From Macrococcus brunensis (lineage in GTDB: Bacteria > Bacillota > Bacilli > Staphylococcales > Staphylococcaceae), in assembly GCF_004359615.1 (NCBI RefSeq), contig NZ_SCWA01000009.1:25507-89506 (forward strand): a stretch of 64,000 nt of DNA, given 5' to 3'. Positions 1 through 10,440 of the stretch are shown here, one piece after another. A program made the translations under genes and the position numbers. Position 1 is the first letter of the stretch. Every line of letters begins with the position of its first letter. The notes below the pieces were generated by a model, which was not told the DNA's origin, ran no database searches, and saw nothing but the letters and a program-made list of their open reading frames with translations.

Positions 1-31
1 CCATTCTTGTAATATTAAACATTTATTTCAC

Positions 32-1030
32 CTATTCATTTGTTTTTTGACGGCTCATCAGTGCTCTGACGTTTTCTTCCACTGGACCTTTGTTAAACAG
101 TACATCATAAAGCGCACCGGTAATCGGCATGTCTACTTCATAGGCAGCAGCCATCTCGTATGCCGCCTGAGTGGTTCTGACACCTTCTACAACCATGCCC
201 ATCTGATCAAGTGCTTCTTCGAGCGACTTACCTTTACCCAGCATTTCACCACAGCGCCAGTTACGCGAATGGACAGATGTACAAGTCACAATTAAGTCAC
301 CGAGACCTGCCATACCGAGATAAGTCATCGGATCAGCACCCATCTTGACGCCAAGACGGGTAATTTCAGCGAGTCCCCTGGTCATAAGAGCTGCTTTAGC
401 ATTATCTCCGTAACCTATACCGTCACTCAGACCCGCAGCAAGCGCGATGATATTTTTAAGTGCACCGCCTATTTCAACTCCGACCAGATCATCATTCGTA
501 TACACTCTAAAATAATCACACATGAATAAATCCTGACCGAGCTTTCTAATACTATCATCTGATGAAGCTATCGCGACAGTAGTCGGCTGGCGTGTCGCCA
601 CTTCTTCGGCATGACTCGGACCACTAAGTACTCCCACACCCTGCAGTTTATCTGCATCGATCTCTTCTTCAATAATTTCAGAAATCCGCTTGAAAGTCTT
701 TGGTTCCAGACCTTTTGAGACGTGTATGACCGTTTTCTTGTCACGCACAATTGCATTGACCTGCTGACAGACATCACGCATCGCTTTTGTCGGTACAGCT
801 GCTATTAAAATAGTGGCATGTGCAAGCGCAGCACTTAAGTCAGTCGTAGCTTTCATGCCATCATTTAAACGTATACCCGGTAAATAGCCTGGATTCATCT
901 TTTCTTCTGTCAGTGCTTTAATGGTTTTGTCATCTCTGCCCCACATCAGGACATCATGATGATTGTCCAGAAGCACATTTGCAAGCGCTGTGCCCCAGCT
1001 TCCAGTCCCTAGTACCGTAATTGCTGTCAT
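32..1030 (-). CDS. gpsA: Glycerol-3-phosphate dehydrogenase [NAD(P)+]
   Basis: Cytosolic enzyme that reduces dihydroxyacetone phosphate to sn-glycerol-3-phosphate for phospholipid and lipoteichoic acid synthesis. The 332-residue protein has the usual family length. The N-terminal nucleotide-binding motif GTGSWG is at residues 8-13, the SGPSHAEEV motif at 136-144, and the catalytic lysine lies in GGALKNI (Lys192). The ATG start is preceded by a TAGGAGG ribosome site that overlaps the stop codon of der, so the two genes are translationally close (11 bp gap). The der-gpsA pair is conserved in Bacillus and Staphylococcus. Very confident. Confidence 0.97.
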   Translation of the reverse strand: MTAITVLGTGSWGTALANVLLDNHHDVLMWGRDDKTIKALTEEKMNPGYLPGIRLNDGMKATTDLSAALAHATILIAAVPTKAMRDVCQQVNAIVRDKKTVIHVSKGLEPKTFKRISEIIEEEIDADKLQGVGVLSGPSHAEEVATRQPTTVAIASSDDSIRKLGQDLFMCDYFRVYTNDDLVGVEIGGALKNIIALAAGLSDGIGYGDNAKAALMTRGLAEITRLGVKMGADPMTYLGMAGLGDLIVTCTSVHSRNWRCGEMLGKGKSLEEALDQMGMVVEGVRTTQAAYEMAAAYEVDMPITGALYDVLFNKGPVEENVRALMSRQKTNE

Positions 1031-1041
1031 GAAATAACCTC

Positions 1042-2352
1042 CTAGTTACGTTTTCGAGTAATCAGATGAATAGGCGTCCCTTCAAATCCAAACGCATCAC
1101 GAATTCTGTTTTCCAGGAAACGCTGATATGAGAAATGCATCATTTCTACATCATTGACAAAGACCACAAATGTCGGCGGCTCAATCGCAACTTGCGTCGT
1201 ATAGAAAATATTCAGACGGCTGCCGTTATCAGTCGGTGTCGGATTCATTGCCACCGCATCTGTGATGACTTCATTAAGCGTACTGCTCTGAACACGTTTC
1301 TTATGGTTCTCACTCGCCATATTGATCAGCGGGAACAGTGTTTTCAGACGTTGATCTTTCAGTGCTGAAACAAATGCGATCGGCGCATAATCAAGGAACT
1401 GGAAGTGCGCACGGATATTGTCTTCAAATTTCTTCATCGTCTTAGAGTCTTTCTCAACAGTATCCCATTTATTGACAACGATGATGACTGCTTTACCTGC
1501 TTCATGAGCATAACCAGCGATCTTCTTATCCTGCTCAATAATACCTTCTTCTGCATCAATGACTACGAGCACTACATTTGAACGTTCAATAGCACGTAAG
1601 GCGCGCAGTACTGAATAGCGCTCTGTTGATTCATAGACCTTGCCCTTTTTACGCATACCTGCAGTATCAATCATGACATAGTCCTGGTCATCATAGCTGT
1701 ATACCGTATCAATGGCATCACGCGTCGTACCCGCAATATTCGACACGATAACACGTTCTTCACCTAAAATACTGTTGATCAAGCTTGATTTGCCGACGTT
1801 TGGACGGCCGATCAGACTGAACTTGATGACATTGTCATCATATTCATCTTCTGCTTCTTCAGGGAAATGCTTACTTGCTTCGTCCAGAAGGTCACCGATA
1901 CCGAGACCATGTGAGCCTGAAATCGGGAATGGATCGCCGAATCCGAGTGAATAGAATTCATAAATATCAGCACGCATCTCTGGATTATCAATTTTGTTGA
2001 CCGCAAGCACAACAGGCTTGCTGGATTTAAACAGCAGCTTCGCGACGAAATCATCTTCATTCGTAATACCATCGCGCCCATTCACCATAAAAATAATGAC
2101 ATCTGCTTCGTCAATGGCGATTTCCGCCTGTGCACGAATCTGTTCCTGAAATGGCTCATCACCCAGCTCAATCCCACCTGTATCGATGATGTTAAATTCA
2201 TGTGTCAGCCATTCGCCGCTTGAATAAATACGGTCACGCGTCACACCCGGTGTATCTTCAACGATTGATACCCGTTCTCCAATAATTCTATTAAATATCG
2301 TCGATTTACCGACATTTGCGCGGCCGACGATTGCTATAGTTGGTTTAGTCAC
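1042..2352 (-). CDS. der: Ribosome-assembly GTPase Der (EngA)
   Basis: Essential double-GTPase required for late 50S ribosomal subunit assembly. Two G domains are visible in 436 residues: Walker A GRANVGKS at 10-17 with DTGG 57-60 and NKID 119-122, then GRPNVGKS at 182-189 with DTAG 229-232 and NKWD 294-297, followed by the KH-like C-terminal domain. The start is GTG, with AGAGGA just upstream. It lies between rpsA and gpsA on the same strand, as in S. aureus; a terminator separates it from rpsA. Confidence 0.97.
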   Translation of the reverse strand: MTKPTIAIVGRANVGKSTIFNRIIGERVSIVEDTPGVTRDRIYSSGEWLTHEFNIIDTGGIELGDEPFQEQIRAQAEIAIDEADVIIFMVNGRDGITNEDDFVAKLLFKSSKPVVLAVNKIDNPEMRADIYEFYSLGFGDPFPISGSHGLGIGDLLDEASKHFPEEAEDEYDDNVIKFSLIGRPNVGKSSLINSILGEERVIVSNIAGTTRDAIDTVYSYDDQDYVMIDTAGMRKKGKVYESTERYSVLRALRAIERSNVVLVVIDAEEGIIEQDKKIAGYAHEAGKAVIIVVNKWDTVEKDSKTMKKFEDNIRAHFQFLDYAPIAFVSALKDQRLKTLFPLINMASENHKKRVQSSTLNEVITDAVAMNPTPTDNGSRLNIFYTTQVAIEPPTFVVFVNDVEMMHFSYQRFLENRIRDAFGFEGTPIHLITRKRN

Positions 2353-2414
2353 TTTTTTCTTCCTCTCAATATATGATCTTTCCTATTTTAACACACCTTG
2401 ATTTTTTCTCATAA

Positions 2415-2444
2415 TCAAAAAAAGTAACGCCGAAGCGTTACTTT
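2415..2444 (-). terminator. Rho-independent terminator after rpsA
   Basis: A 10-bp perfect stem (AAAGTAACGC/GCGTTACTTT, loop of 4) is followed on the minus strand by a run of T. It lies just past the rpsA stop codon. Confidence 0.85.
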
Positions 2445-2455
2445 AAGAGTCAATC

Positions 2456-3352
2456 TTATAATTTTAAGTCTTTGAATTTATCAGCGAAAACGTCACCAAG
2501 TGTTGGTGCATCGTCGTTTGAGCTTGTATCTAAATATGAAGCGTCAAAGTCTTGACCTTGCTCTTCAGTTGCTTTAATAGATAAAGCGATACGCTCATCT
2601 TGTTTGTTGATGTCTAAGATTTTAACTTTAACTTCCTGACCGATTTCAAGCGCGTCTTCTACTTTCTCAAGACGGTCATGAGTGATTTGTGAGATGTGGA
2701 CTAATCCGTCTACACCACCGATGTTAACGAAAGCACCGAAGCTTGTGATACGTGCGACTTTACCGTCAACAATTGAACCTACTTCAAGGTTTTGAAGTGT
2801 TTCAGCACGTTTCGCTTTGTTTTCTTCTTCTTCGATTGCACGGTGATTTAAAATCACACGATTTTTCTCCTGATCAAGCTCTTCAATTTTAAGTGTTAAC
2901 TGGCGACCTTGATAATCAGAGAAGTCTTCGATGTATTCTGTTGAAATAAGAGAAGCAGGGATGAAACCACGAAGGCCGACATCTACTACTAAACCGCCCT
3001 TAACGACTTCTTTAACTTCAGCTTCGATTGTTTCGTTATTTTCGAATTTTTCTTTCAGGCTCTCGAAAGATTGTGATTCATCTAATTGACGTTTAGACAG
3101 GATGTAATGACCATCCTCTTCTTTATCTTCAATCTTCGTTACGAATGCTTCAATTTCATCTCCAACAGAAACAGCTTCTTCTGCTTTATCGATATGAAGA
3201 CTTGTTAACTGGCTGATCGGAATAATTCCGTCAAATTTAGCACCTTCAATGAATACGATCACGTGTTTATCTTCGATCTTTTGAACCGTACCTTTAACTT
3301 TATCGCCTTCTTGAATTTCTGTAATCATGTTTTCGTTGAATTCTTCTGTCAT
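2456..3352 (-). CDS. rpsA: 30S ribosomal protein S1 homologue, three S1 domains
   Basis: RNA-binding S1-repeat protein of the RpsA/YpfD type; in low-GC Gram-positives its ribosomal role is debated. The N-terminus (MTEEFNE) and C-terminus ([13 protein letters not shown]) match the staphylococcal protein, but the chain is 298 residues, whereas the S. aureus protein is about 391 with four S1 domains. Only three S1 repeats can be drawn here, at about residues 14-88, 105-172 and 190-262. The reading frame is intact, so this looks like an in-frame loss of one repeat rather than a frameshift. Flanked by cmk upstream and der downstream, the standard setting. Confidence 0.93.
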   Translation of the reverse strand: MTEEFNENMITEIQEGDKVKGTVQKIEDKHVIVFIEGAKFDGIIPISQLTSLHIDKAEEAVSVGDEIEAFVTKIEDKEEDGHYILSKRQLDESQSFESLKEKFENNETIEAEVKEVVKGGLVVDVGLRGFIPASLISTEYIEDFSDYQGRQLTLKIEELDQEKNRVILNHRAIEEEENKAKRAETLQNLEVGSIVDGKVARITSFGAFVNIGGVDGLVHISQITHDRLEKVEDALEIGQEVKVKILDINKQDERIALSIKATEEQGQDFDASYLDTSSNDDAPTLGDVFADKFKDLKL

Positions 3353-3429
3353 AGTCTTATCCTCCTAAAATATAAAAGCTCTTTATCTAACGTTCTTATA
3401 TTACCCTAAAAAAGTCAAGAAAATCGTCT

Positions 3430-4126
<697 letters not shown>

Positions 4127-4147
4127 AGAAGGATAAAGGAGGCACAT

Positions 4148-5113
4148 ATGAAAAAACTTCTCGTTATACATACCGGTGGCACTATCAGCATGTCTGAGAA
4201 TTCAGATGGACAGGTCATCACCAATGAAATCAATCCTGTTTCAGGTCTCGCATCTGTTGAATCTCTTGCAGATATCACTGAACTGAATCCATTCCAGGTC
4301 CCTTCTCCGCATATGACTCTCCATCATATGAATACGCTCAGAAAACTGATCATCGAGCAGATCAATACAGATAATTATGAAGGCATCGTTATCACGCACG
4401 GTACTGATACACTTGAGGAAACAGCCTTTTTCCTGGACTTAACGCTGAATGTCAGTATTCCAGTCATTCTGACGGGCGCTATGCGTTCATCCAATGAAAT
4501 CGGTACAGATGGACTCTACAACTATATCGCCGCAATCAGAACGGCCTGTGATGAACAGTCCAAAGGCAAAGGAGTGCTTGTCGTCTTCAACGATGAAATC
4601 CATAGTGCCATGAACGTCACTAAAACACATACATCTAATACAAGTACATTCCAGAGTCCGAACTATGGACCACTTGGCATCATCACCAAGAATACGATTT
4701 ATTATCATCACCTGCCTGTTGTCAATCGTCCACTCGTCAAAGTAGATGAAACAGTCAAAGTCGGCCTGATTACAGCTCATAGTGATTTAGACGCTGAACT
4801 GCTGGAGTTCTTTATGACCCATGATTATGACGGGGTGGTCATCGAAGCTTTAGGACAGGGCAATCTGCCTCCGTCGTCGCTTGCCGGCCTGGATCAGCTT
4901 TTAGCAGCAGACATCCCTGTCGTGCTTGTCTCCCGTTGTTTCAACGGTATCGTCAGCAATAACTATGACTACGAGGGTGGCGGCTATGAACTGGAGAAGA
5001 AGGGCGTTATCTTCTCGAATGGTTTAAATGGCCAGAAGGCAAGACTGAAACTGATAGTCGGATTAAGCAACCATCTTAAAAAAGAAGATTTAAATACTTA
5101 TTTCCGCAAATAA
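4148..5113 (+). CDS. ansA: L-asparaginase
   Basis: Hydrolyses L-asparagine to aspartate and ammonia. The 321-residue chain has both active-site signatures: TGGTIS at residues 9-14, holding the nucleophilic threonine, and HGTDTLEETA at 84-93 with the second threonine, aspartate and nearby lysine region. There is no signal peptide, so a cytosolic (type I-like) enzyme is expected. AAGGAGG precedes the ATG by a good distance. It is a single-gene unit closed by a strong hairpin shared with ypdA. Confidence 0.95.
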   Translation: MKKLLVIHTGGTISMSENSDGQVITNEINPVSGLASVESLADITELNPFQVPSPHMTLHHMNTLRKLIIEQINTDNYEGIVITHGTDTLEETAFFLDLTLNVSIPVILTGAMRSSNEIGTDGLYNYIAAIRTACDEQSKGKGVLVVFNDEIHSAMNVTKTHTSNTSTFQSPNYGPLGIITKNTIYYHHLPVVNRPLVKVDETVKVGLITAHSDLDAELLEFFMTHDYDGVVIEALGQGNLPPSSLAGLDQLLAADIPVVLVSRCFNGIVSNNYDYEGGGYELEKKGVIFSNGLNGQKARLKLIVGLSNHLKKEDLNTYFRK

Positions 5114-5137
5114 AAAAGAGGCTTATGCCTCTTTTTT
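5112..5137. terminator. Bidirectional terminator between ansA and ypdA
   Basis: An 11-bp stem AAAAAAGAGGC/GCCTCTTTTTT with a TTAT loop works in both directions. The stop codon of ypdA lies in the loop. Confidence 0.9.
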
Positions 5138-6097
5138 ATTTTTGATATCCTCTGCGATCAAGCCGCCATGAAACTTTCCATTTTCAATGAAAATGGAATT
5201 GGCATCATTGCCTGCTGCGATAACCCCTGCGATATAAAGATTGCTGATATTCGTCTCCATCGTCTCAGCATGGTATTTTGGTGCTGTACCGTATTCATTG
5301 GTCACAAGTTCCATCCCCATCGCCTGAAGGAAATCATAATCAGGATGATAGCCGATCATTGCGAATACATCATCATTCTGAATCGTCTGAGCCACACCGT
5401 CCACACTAAATGTAACGGTATCTTCAGTGATTTCGTTTAAGTTTGCATTGAAATACATCTTGATCTTCTCACTTCTGACCAGCCCGTCAAAGATAGGCAG
5501 AATCCAAGGTTTAACACTTTTGGAGTATTCGCTGCCACGATAAATAACGGTAACGTCAGCTCCCGCTTTCTCCAGTTCTATGGCAGCATCCACTGCTGAA
5601 TTTTTCCCACCGATAATCAGGACTTTCTTATCGAAGAAAGGATGTGCCTCCTTAAAATAATGATGAACTTTCTCTAGCTCTGCACCAGGTACATCGAGTT
5701 TATTATGCTGCCCGTAGTAGCCGGTCGCCACTGTTAAATAGGTGCATGTGTAATTGTCTTTAGAAGTTTTCACTGTGAATGTATCATCTTCTTTCGTCAC
5801 CGACAGTACTTCTTCACGTGTATTGATATTAAGGTTGTGATGTTTCACCACTTCTCGGTAATAGACGAGCGCCTGGTTTCTACGTGGTTTATGCTCTTCC
5901 ACGATAAACGGTACGTCACCGATACCGAGCTTGTCACTCGACGAGAAGAATGTCTGGTGTGTCGGGTAATTATAGATGGCTTCTACTACATTCCCTTTTT
6001 CTATAATCAGAGTCTCTATTCCTTGACGGTTCTGTTCAATTGCCGCAGAAAGACCACAAGGACCTGCACCAATAATAATACTTTCTATATAACGCAC
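5123..6097 (-). CDS. ypdA: Bacillithiol disulfide reductase YpdA (Bdr)
   Basis: FAD- and NADPH-dependent reductase that regenerates bacillithiol from its disulfide in the bacilliredoxin cycle. The N-terminal FAD motif GAGPCG and the NADPH-binding GGKNSA motif are present, and the sequence is close to S. aureus YpdA across its length. I place the start at the GTG at 6097 (protein begins MRYIESII), because AAGGTG lies at the right distance and the family starts there; the frame remains open to a TTG at 6115. Its partner bacilliredoxin is at 33397. A bidirectional terminator ends the gene. Confidence 0.95.
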   Translation of the reverse strand: MRYIESIIIGAGPCGLSAAIEQNRQGIETLIIEKGNVVEAIYNYPTHQTFFSSSDKLGIGDVPFIVEEHKPRRNQALVYYREVVKHHNLNINTREEVLSVTKEDDTFTVKTSKDNYTCTYLTVATGYYGQHNKLDVPGAELEKVHHYFKEAHPFFDKKVLIIGGKNSAVDAAIELEKAGADVTVIYRGSEYSKSVKPWILPIFDGLVRSEKIKMYFNANLNEITEDTVTFSVDGVAQTIQNDDVFAMIGYHPDYDFLQAMGMELVTNEYGTAPKYHAETMETNISNLYIAGVIAAGNDANSIFIENGKFHGGLIAEDIKNKKEA

Positions 6098-6142
6098 AAT
6101 GATCACCTTTCTCAAAAAAAGGAGCTCATATGAGCCCCTCTG

Positions 6143-6787
6143 TTAGTCTTGTTGAACATCCAGCACTTTAAATCCATTTTTAGCCAGATACTTCGTAAAT
6201 TTTTCTACATCTTTTTGATTTCTATCGTCTACTTTTACAATCATTCGTCGATGCATTTTGTCTGTTTCATCAAACGTCACGAAAGAAATAGCATTGAGTT
6301 TGTATTTTTGCAGCGCCTGTGCCAGACGTTTAATACGACCTTCTGCATCAATTGATGTAATGGCAATTCGGGTACCAGACTGGTTCATACCGAACGCGCT
6401 CTTGAACTGTTCCATGACATCAAAACGTGTCACTACGCCTAAAAACTCATTGTTTTTGTTAATAATGCTTAGAATCGGGAAATCTTGCAGGCTTAAGAAT
6501 GATTCTTCAAACAGCGAATCATCTGTCACGCTGTATTCATCAAGAGCCAGAATGTCCTTGATCTGAGTTTTCTCGATAAATTCTTCACGAGGCTGTGTAT
6601 CTTTCTTGAAGAAATAGTGTCTGAAAATGTTATAACGAGTAACCGTGCCATGATAAACACCTTCGCTGACAACAGGCATCCCATCTATACCATGATGTTC
6701 AAGTTTATCAATGACTGATTTTACAGAATCATTTGGATTCGCAATATAACATTTCTCTTTTGGAATCATAATCGTTTTTAAATACAT
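6143..6787 (-). CDS. CBS-CBS-ACT domain protein, AcuB-like layout
   Basis: The 214-residue soluble protein has two CBS motifs (about residues 8-62 and 75-135) followed by an ACT-like region (about 140-210). CBS pairs bind adenosine nucleotides and ACT domains bind small ligands such as amino acids, so it is probably an energy or metabolite sensor; the output is unknown. B. subtilis AcuB has the same architecture but I cannot claim orthology. It lies between ypdA and the LysM protein on the same strand, with 45 bp to ypdA. Confidence 0.8.
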   Translation of the reverse strand: MYLKTIMIPKEKCYIANPNDSVKSVIDKLEHHGIDGMPVVSEGVYHGTVTRYNIFRHYFFKKDTQPREEFIEKTQIKDILALDEYSVTDDSLFEESFLSLQDFPILSIINKNNEFLGVVTRFDVMEQFKSAFGMNQSGTRIAITSIDAEGRIKRLAQALQKYKLNAISFVTFDETDKMHRRMIVKVDDRNQKDVEKFTKYLAKNGFKVLDVQQD

Positions 6788-6811
6788 AAATCCATCCCCT
6801 TTGATGTTTTC

Positions 6812-7744
6812 TTATTTAGGAATAACAAGCTCCTGACCTACTGTCAGATTGTTGCCTGAAATGCCATTTGCTTTACGAATTTTGTCGACATTCGCCGGCG
6901 TACCGCTACCGTAATAACGGATTGCAATTCTATAAAGGTTTTCATTAGCGTTTACTGTATGCGTTGTGCCGCCACCTGTCGCTGCAGGTGCTTCTGTTGT
7001 TGCTGGTGCTTCAGTAGTCGCTTGAGTCGTTTTTTCAGTCGTTGCTTCTTCTACTGTCGCAGGTACTTCTGTTGTTGTTTCTTCCACTGTTGCAGGTACT
7101 TCTGTTGTTGTTTCTTCCACTGTTGCAGGTACTTCTGTTGTTGCTTTCTCAGTTGTTTTTTCTTCAGTTACTTTTTCTGTTGTTGCTTTTTCTGTAGTTG
7201 CTTCTTCTGTCGTCACTGCTTTTTCATTATGGTCATCTTTATTATCACGATTACCTAAGAACATGAATAACAGGAATAGAATCGGAATCAGAATTAATAA
7301 TCCTGCCAGAATAGGCAACCAGCTATTTTTCTTTTCTTTTTCTTCTACTTCATGTTCTCTCTCTTCTTCATGATGGACAACTGGTTCTCCTGAGCCTGCA
7401 ACAAATGTTTCTGATTTTACTTCACCTGTATGCGCTGGTTCTTCAATATGATGGTCTGCTGCTGCACCTGCTGCAACAGCACCTGTGCCTGCAGCGGCTG
7501 AACGACGGCGTTTCTTTTTAGAACCTTTGATGTTGTCAGCCGGTTCTTCTACTGACTCTTCTCGACGTCGACGATCAGCTGAACGGTTGCGTCTTGATAC
7601 ACCGCGTTTAGGAAATTCAGCTGAATCTGTATCATTAGAAAAATCTTCTCCGTCAAATACTAAATCGTCATTTCCTACTTCTTCCTGTCTCTCTACAGGT
7701 TGCTTACTTTTTTCGAACTCGTCTTTGAAATTATCTCTAGCCAT
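6812..7744 (-). CDS. ebpS: EbpS-like membrane protein with C-terminal LysM domain
   Basis: Cell-surface protein of the elastin-binding protein EbpS type. From the ATG at 7744 (RBS AAGTGGG; a GTG at 7756 is the alternative) it has 310 residues: a charged, basic/acidic N-terminal region, one transmembrane segment at about 142-164, a Thr/Glu/Ala/Pro-rich stretch (168-255) containing three 11-residue repeats, then a LysM peptidoglycan-binding domain at about 262-310. The LysM part is almost identical in pattern to S. aureus EbpS ([13 protein letters not shown]), which has 486 residues; the N-terminal half here is much shorter. Whether it binds elastin cannot be read from sequence. Confidence 0.85.
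   Translation of the reverse strand: MARDNFKDEFEKSKQPVERQEEVGNDDLVFDGEDFSNDTDSAEFPKRGVSRRNRSADRRRREESVEEPADNIKGSKKKRRRSAAAGTGAVAAGAAADHHIEEPAHTGEVKSETFVAGSGEPVVHHEEEREHEVEEKEKKNSWLPILAGLLILIPILFLLFMFLGNRDNKDDHNEKAVTTEEATTEKATTEKVTEEKTTEKATTEVPATVEETTTEVPATVEETTTEVPATVEEATTEKTTQATTEAPATTEAPAATGGGTTHTVNANENLYRIAIRYYGSGTPANVDKIRKANGISGNNLTVGQELVIPK
7044..7142 (-). repeat. Three 33-bp tandem repeats inside ebpS
   Basis: Units at 7044-7076, 7077-7109 and 7110-7142; the last two are identical and the first differs at a few bases. Each encodes 11 residues of the type [11 protein letters not shown] in the stalk between membrane segment and LysM domain. Such repeats vary in copy number between strains. 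Confidence 0.9.
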
Positions 7745-7819
7745 TTTAACACCCACTTCATTTAAATTTATTTAAATATACCATTAATTATAGACAACTA
7801 TAAAGCGAATAGTAAAGAG

Positions 7820-9169
7820 CTAGCCTTGTTTAAATAACGATTTTATATAATCCGCTCTGTTATCATTCTCTTTAACTTCCTGATACTTGTCAAAAGTGAA
7901 TAAATTCTGGCCTTGACAGTACTCGCAGTGATTACAGGGCTTAATTCCATTATATAATTGATGACTCAGACACCCAGTCAGCTGTCCGTACTCCGCCATT
8001 TTTCTAAGCGCCGCTATTTTAGACAAATACTCCTTCTTTAGCACCTTTAAGACTTCAGTATCAGTGAAATTCGAACGAAGAATTCTCATTTGTTCCATCT
8101 TCTCTTCCGGTAATTGCGCGCCGTTGATATAAAGATTGAAATCTGATTCAGATAAATGATCTTCCTGCAGCAATCGATAGCTTAGGTTAAGGTCCTCGTC
8201 ATCATAAAGAAGGATGGCCTGTGCTTGTTCACCGTCGCGGCCAGCACGTCCAATTTCCTGGATGTATTGAAGCGTTGACTTAGGCGCGTGGTAATGAATC
8301 ACTGTCCGTACATTACTTTTATTGATTCCCATACCAAACGCACTGGTCGCACAGACGTAATGAATTCTGTCGCTGAGAAACGCAATCTGTACAGACATCC
8401 TTTCTTCATATGTCATATCAGCGTGGTAGGTCATGCCTTTATAGCGCTCCTTAAGCAGTTGATGAACTTCATTACAGCGCTTCTTAGATGAGAAATAAAT
8501 AATAGTCGGCCCTGAAGTGTCAAGCAGTGTCTCGATTTCTTTCAGTTTATCTGCTGGATTTTTGACCGATAAAAAGATATTGCTGCGTTCCTCGCGTTTA
8601 TCGACCAGTAACAGCTCCCTTCGTAATAGCTGGCTGATATCTCTAATAATTTTGTCATCAGCGGTCGCAGTCAAGGCGATTACCTGACAGCCAGGCTTCA
8701 TCACTTCATGAAGCAATAGATAATGCGGCCTGAAGTCATATCCCCACTCAGAAATGCAGTGTGCTTCGTCTATGACCATGTGGGTCAGGTTCAGCTGTGC
8801 AACTGTCGCTCGTGCTTTGTCTGTTGCCAGCCATTCCGGTGAGCAGAAAATAAACTGATAGTCCTGCAGCTGACTAAAAATCAGACGTTTCTCCCGAATA
8901 TCCAGATAGCTGTGAATACAGACTGCTTTCAGCCTTAAACGTTTCAGCTCAGCCACCTGGTCTTCCATCAATGAAATAAGCGGTGTGATCACCAGCGCCC
9001 GACCGTTTGAGGCTATTACAGGAAGCTGATAACAGAGTGATTTCCCTCCTCCCGTAGGCAGAAGCGCAAGTACGTCACGGCCTGTTTCAACCGCTTCAAT
9101 CACTGCTTTCTGACTTGGCCGTAACTCTGAGAAGCCATATATTTTCTGCAGAATTTCTTCTGTTGTCAT
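7820..9169 (-). CDS. recQ: RecQ-family ATP-dependent DNA helicase (RecS-like short form)
   Basis: Superfamily 2 3'-5' DNA helicase involved in recombination and replication repair. Walker A TGGGKS is at residues 39-44 and the DEAH box at 134-137 (DEAHCISEWG); helicase motifs IV-VI include QEIGRAGRDG. The C-terminal zinc-binding cysteines (CNHCEYC) are present. The protein ends soon after, without an HRDC domain, giving 449 residues, which matches the short RecQ2/RecS type. Its ATG overlaps the stop codon of ypbB by 4 bases, so the pair is co-translated. Confidence 0.94.
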   Translation of the reverse strand: MTTEEILQKIYGFSELRPSQKAVIEAVETGRDVLALLPTGGGKSLCYQLPVIASNGRALVITPLISLMEDQVAELKRLRLKAVCIHSYLDIREKRLIFSQLQDYQFIFCSPEWLATDKARATVAQLNLTHMVIDEAHCISEWGYDFRPHYLLLHEVMKPGCQVIALTATADDKIIRDISQLLRRELLLVDKREERSNIFLSVKNPADKLKEIETLLDTSGPTIIYFSSKKRCNEVHQLLKERYKGMTYHADMTYEERMSVQIAFLSDRIHYVCATSAFGMGINKSNVRTVIHYHAPKSTLQYIQEIGRAGRDGEQAQAILLYDDEDLNLSYRLLQEDHLSESDFNLYINGAQLPEEKMEQMRILRSNFTDTEVLKVLKKEYLSKIAALRKMAEYGQLTGCLSHQLYNGIKPCNHCEYCQGQNLFTFDKYQEVKENDNRADYIKSLFKQG

Positions 9170-10059
9170 AGTTTCACTTCTTTCATAATCAGACAGAGAG
9201 CTATCTTGACTTTAAAGTAACTATCCATCTGAGATTCCTCGAAATAAGGTTTAAGCCGCTGATAATGATGCTGATGATAAAGAGAGCGTATCTCAGCGAT
9301 TTCCGTTTCTGTCACATAGCGACTGACGTCTACCGGATAGTCTTTAATGATCATTTCTATGATATGGTCTTCAATGGTATGAAGTTTGACCCCTCTTTTT
9401 AATGCGATTGTATCAAGAGCCATTCCTTTAGTGATCCATTCTTTAGTCTGTTCAGTGGCACTGTGAAGTGGCATCCGGATATATAAGCCTTTAAAATAAT
9501 CATGCTGATGGATTAGATGAGTCAGCAGATTGAGCTCTCGTAGCAGCATCAGAGAGTATTCTGTCTGTTCAAAGCCTGATGCTCTGCAGATCTCTTCTAT
9601 CGAGAAATGGTTGCCTTTCGCATCCGGTAGCAGCTTGTAAGTGAATACAGGAAGTTCCTGCGCCATCTTGTCATACAGACTCAGCAGTTCTGTTTCGTAT
9701 TCTTTAGGTTGACGCTTATATGAATGCAGCCAGCTTTTAACCTGATGCTGAATAAACAGATGATTTGAAACCGGATAGAAGTCTTTGATCTGATAAGACT
9801 GAGCTGCCATCGTCTGTGTCAGCAGTCTAAGTGCCTGAAATGTCATATGCGAAGCATCATAGAAATAGGGATAAAACCTGATATCTTCAGGCGTGTCACC
9901 AGTAAGTTCGGGCCGGCTATTATAAAAAGGAAGCTGTCCCTGCATCATCGCGTCAAAATAAGTCTGATGGGATCTGAAACCCATCAATATATTATTGAAG
10001 CTTTTATCTGTCTTCTCTGCGAATTTACGCTGTTTCGCCTGCTGATAAATAGAATCCAT
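9166..10059 (-). CDS. ypbB: Helicase-associated helix-turn-helix protein YpbB
   Basis: Soluble 297-residue protein with a C-terminal helicase helix-turn-helix region (about residues 205-250, around EWITKGMALDTIALKRG). In B. subtilis the ypbB gene precedes recS, and here it overlaps recQ by 4 bases (ATGA). It is likely an accessory or DNA-binding partner of the helicase; its biochemical role is not established. The start is ATG at 10059 with GGAGG five bases upstream; a TTG one codon earlier is too close to that site. Confidence 0.82.
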   Translation of the reverse strand: MDSIYQQAKQRKFAEKTDKSFNNILMGFRSHQTYFDAMMQGQLPFYNSRPELTGDTPEDIRFYPYFYDASHMTFQALRLLTQTMAAQSYQIKDFYPVSNHLFIQHQVKSWLHSYKRQPKEYETELLSLYDKMAQELPVFTYKLLPDAKGNHFSIEEICRASGFEQTEYSLMLLRELNLLTHLIHQHDYFKGLYIRMPLHSATEQTKEWITKGMALDTIALKRGVKLHTIEDHIIEMIIKDYPVDVSRYVTETEIAEIRSLYHQHHYQRLKPYFEESQMDSYFKVKIALCLIMKEVKL

Positions 10060-10081
10060 CAATGCCTCCAGATAATTTTTG

Positions 10082-10404
<323 letters not shown>

Positions 10405-10406
<2 letters not shown>

Positions 10407-10440
10407 AAAAGAAGGAATTCCACTGGAATTCCTTCTTTTT
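10405..10440. terminator. Bidirectional terminator between fer and ribU
   Basis: A long stem (AAGAAGGAATTCCA with its complement, CT loop) is flanked by A and T runs. It ends both fer and ribU. Confidence 0.9.

Noticed and set aside
6098..6115. Upstream TTG start for ypdA
   Set aside because: The GTG at 6097 has the ribosome site at proper distance and agrees with the family N-terminus.
7044..7142. Direct repeats that could suggest a CRISPR array
   Set aside because: Units are contiguous without spacers and stay in frame with the EbpS-like protein; no cas genes nearby.
6959..7258. Open frame on the plus strand coding for a cysteine-rich peptide
   Set aside because: It is antisense to the Thr/Glu/Ala repeat stalk of ebpS; GCT/ACT-type codons read backwards give Cys and Arg. 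No ribosome site.
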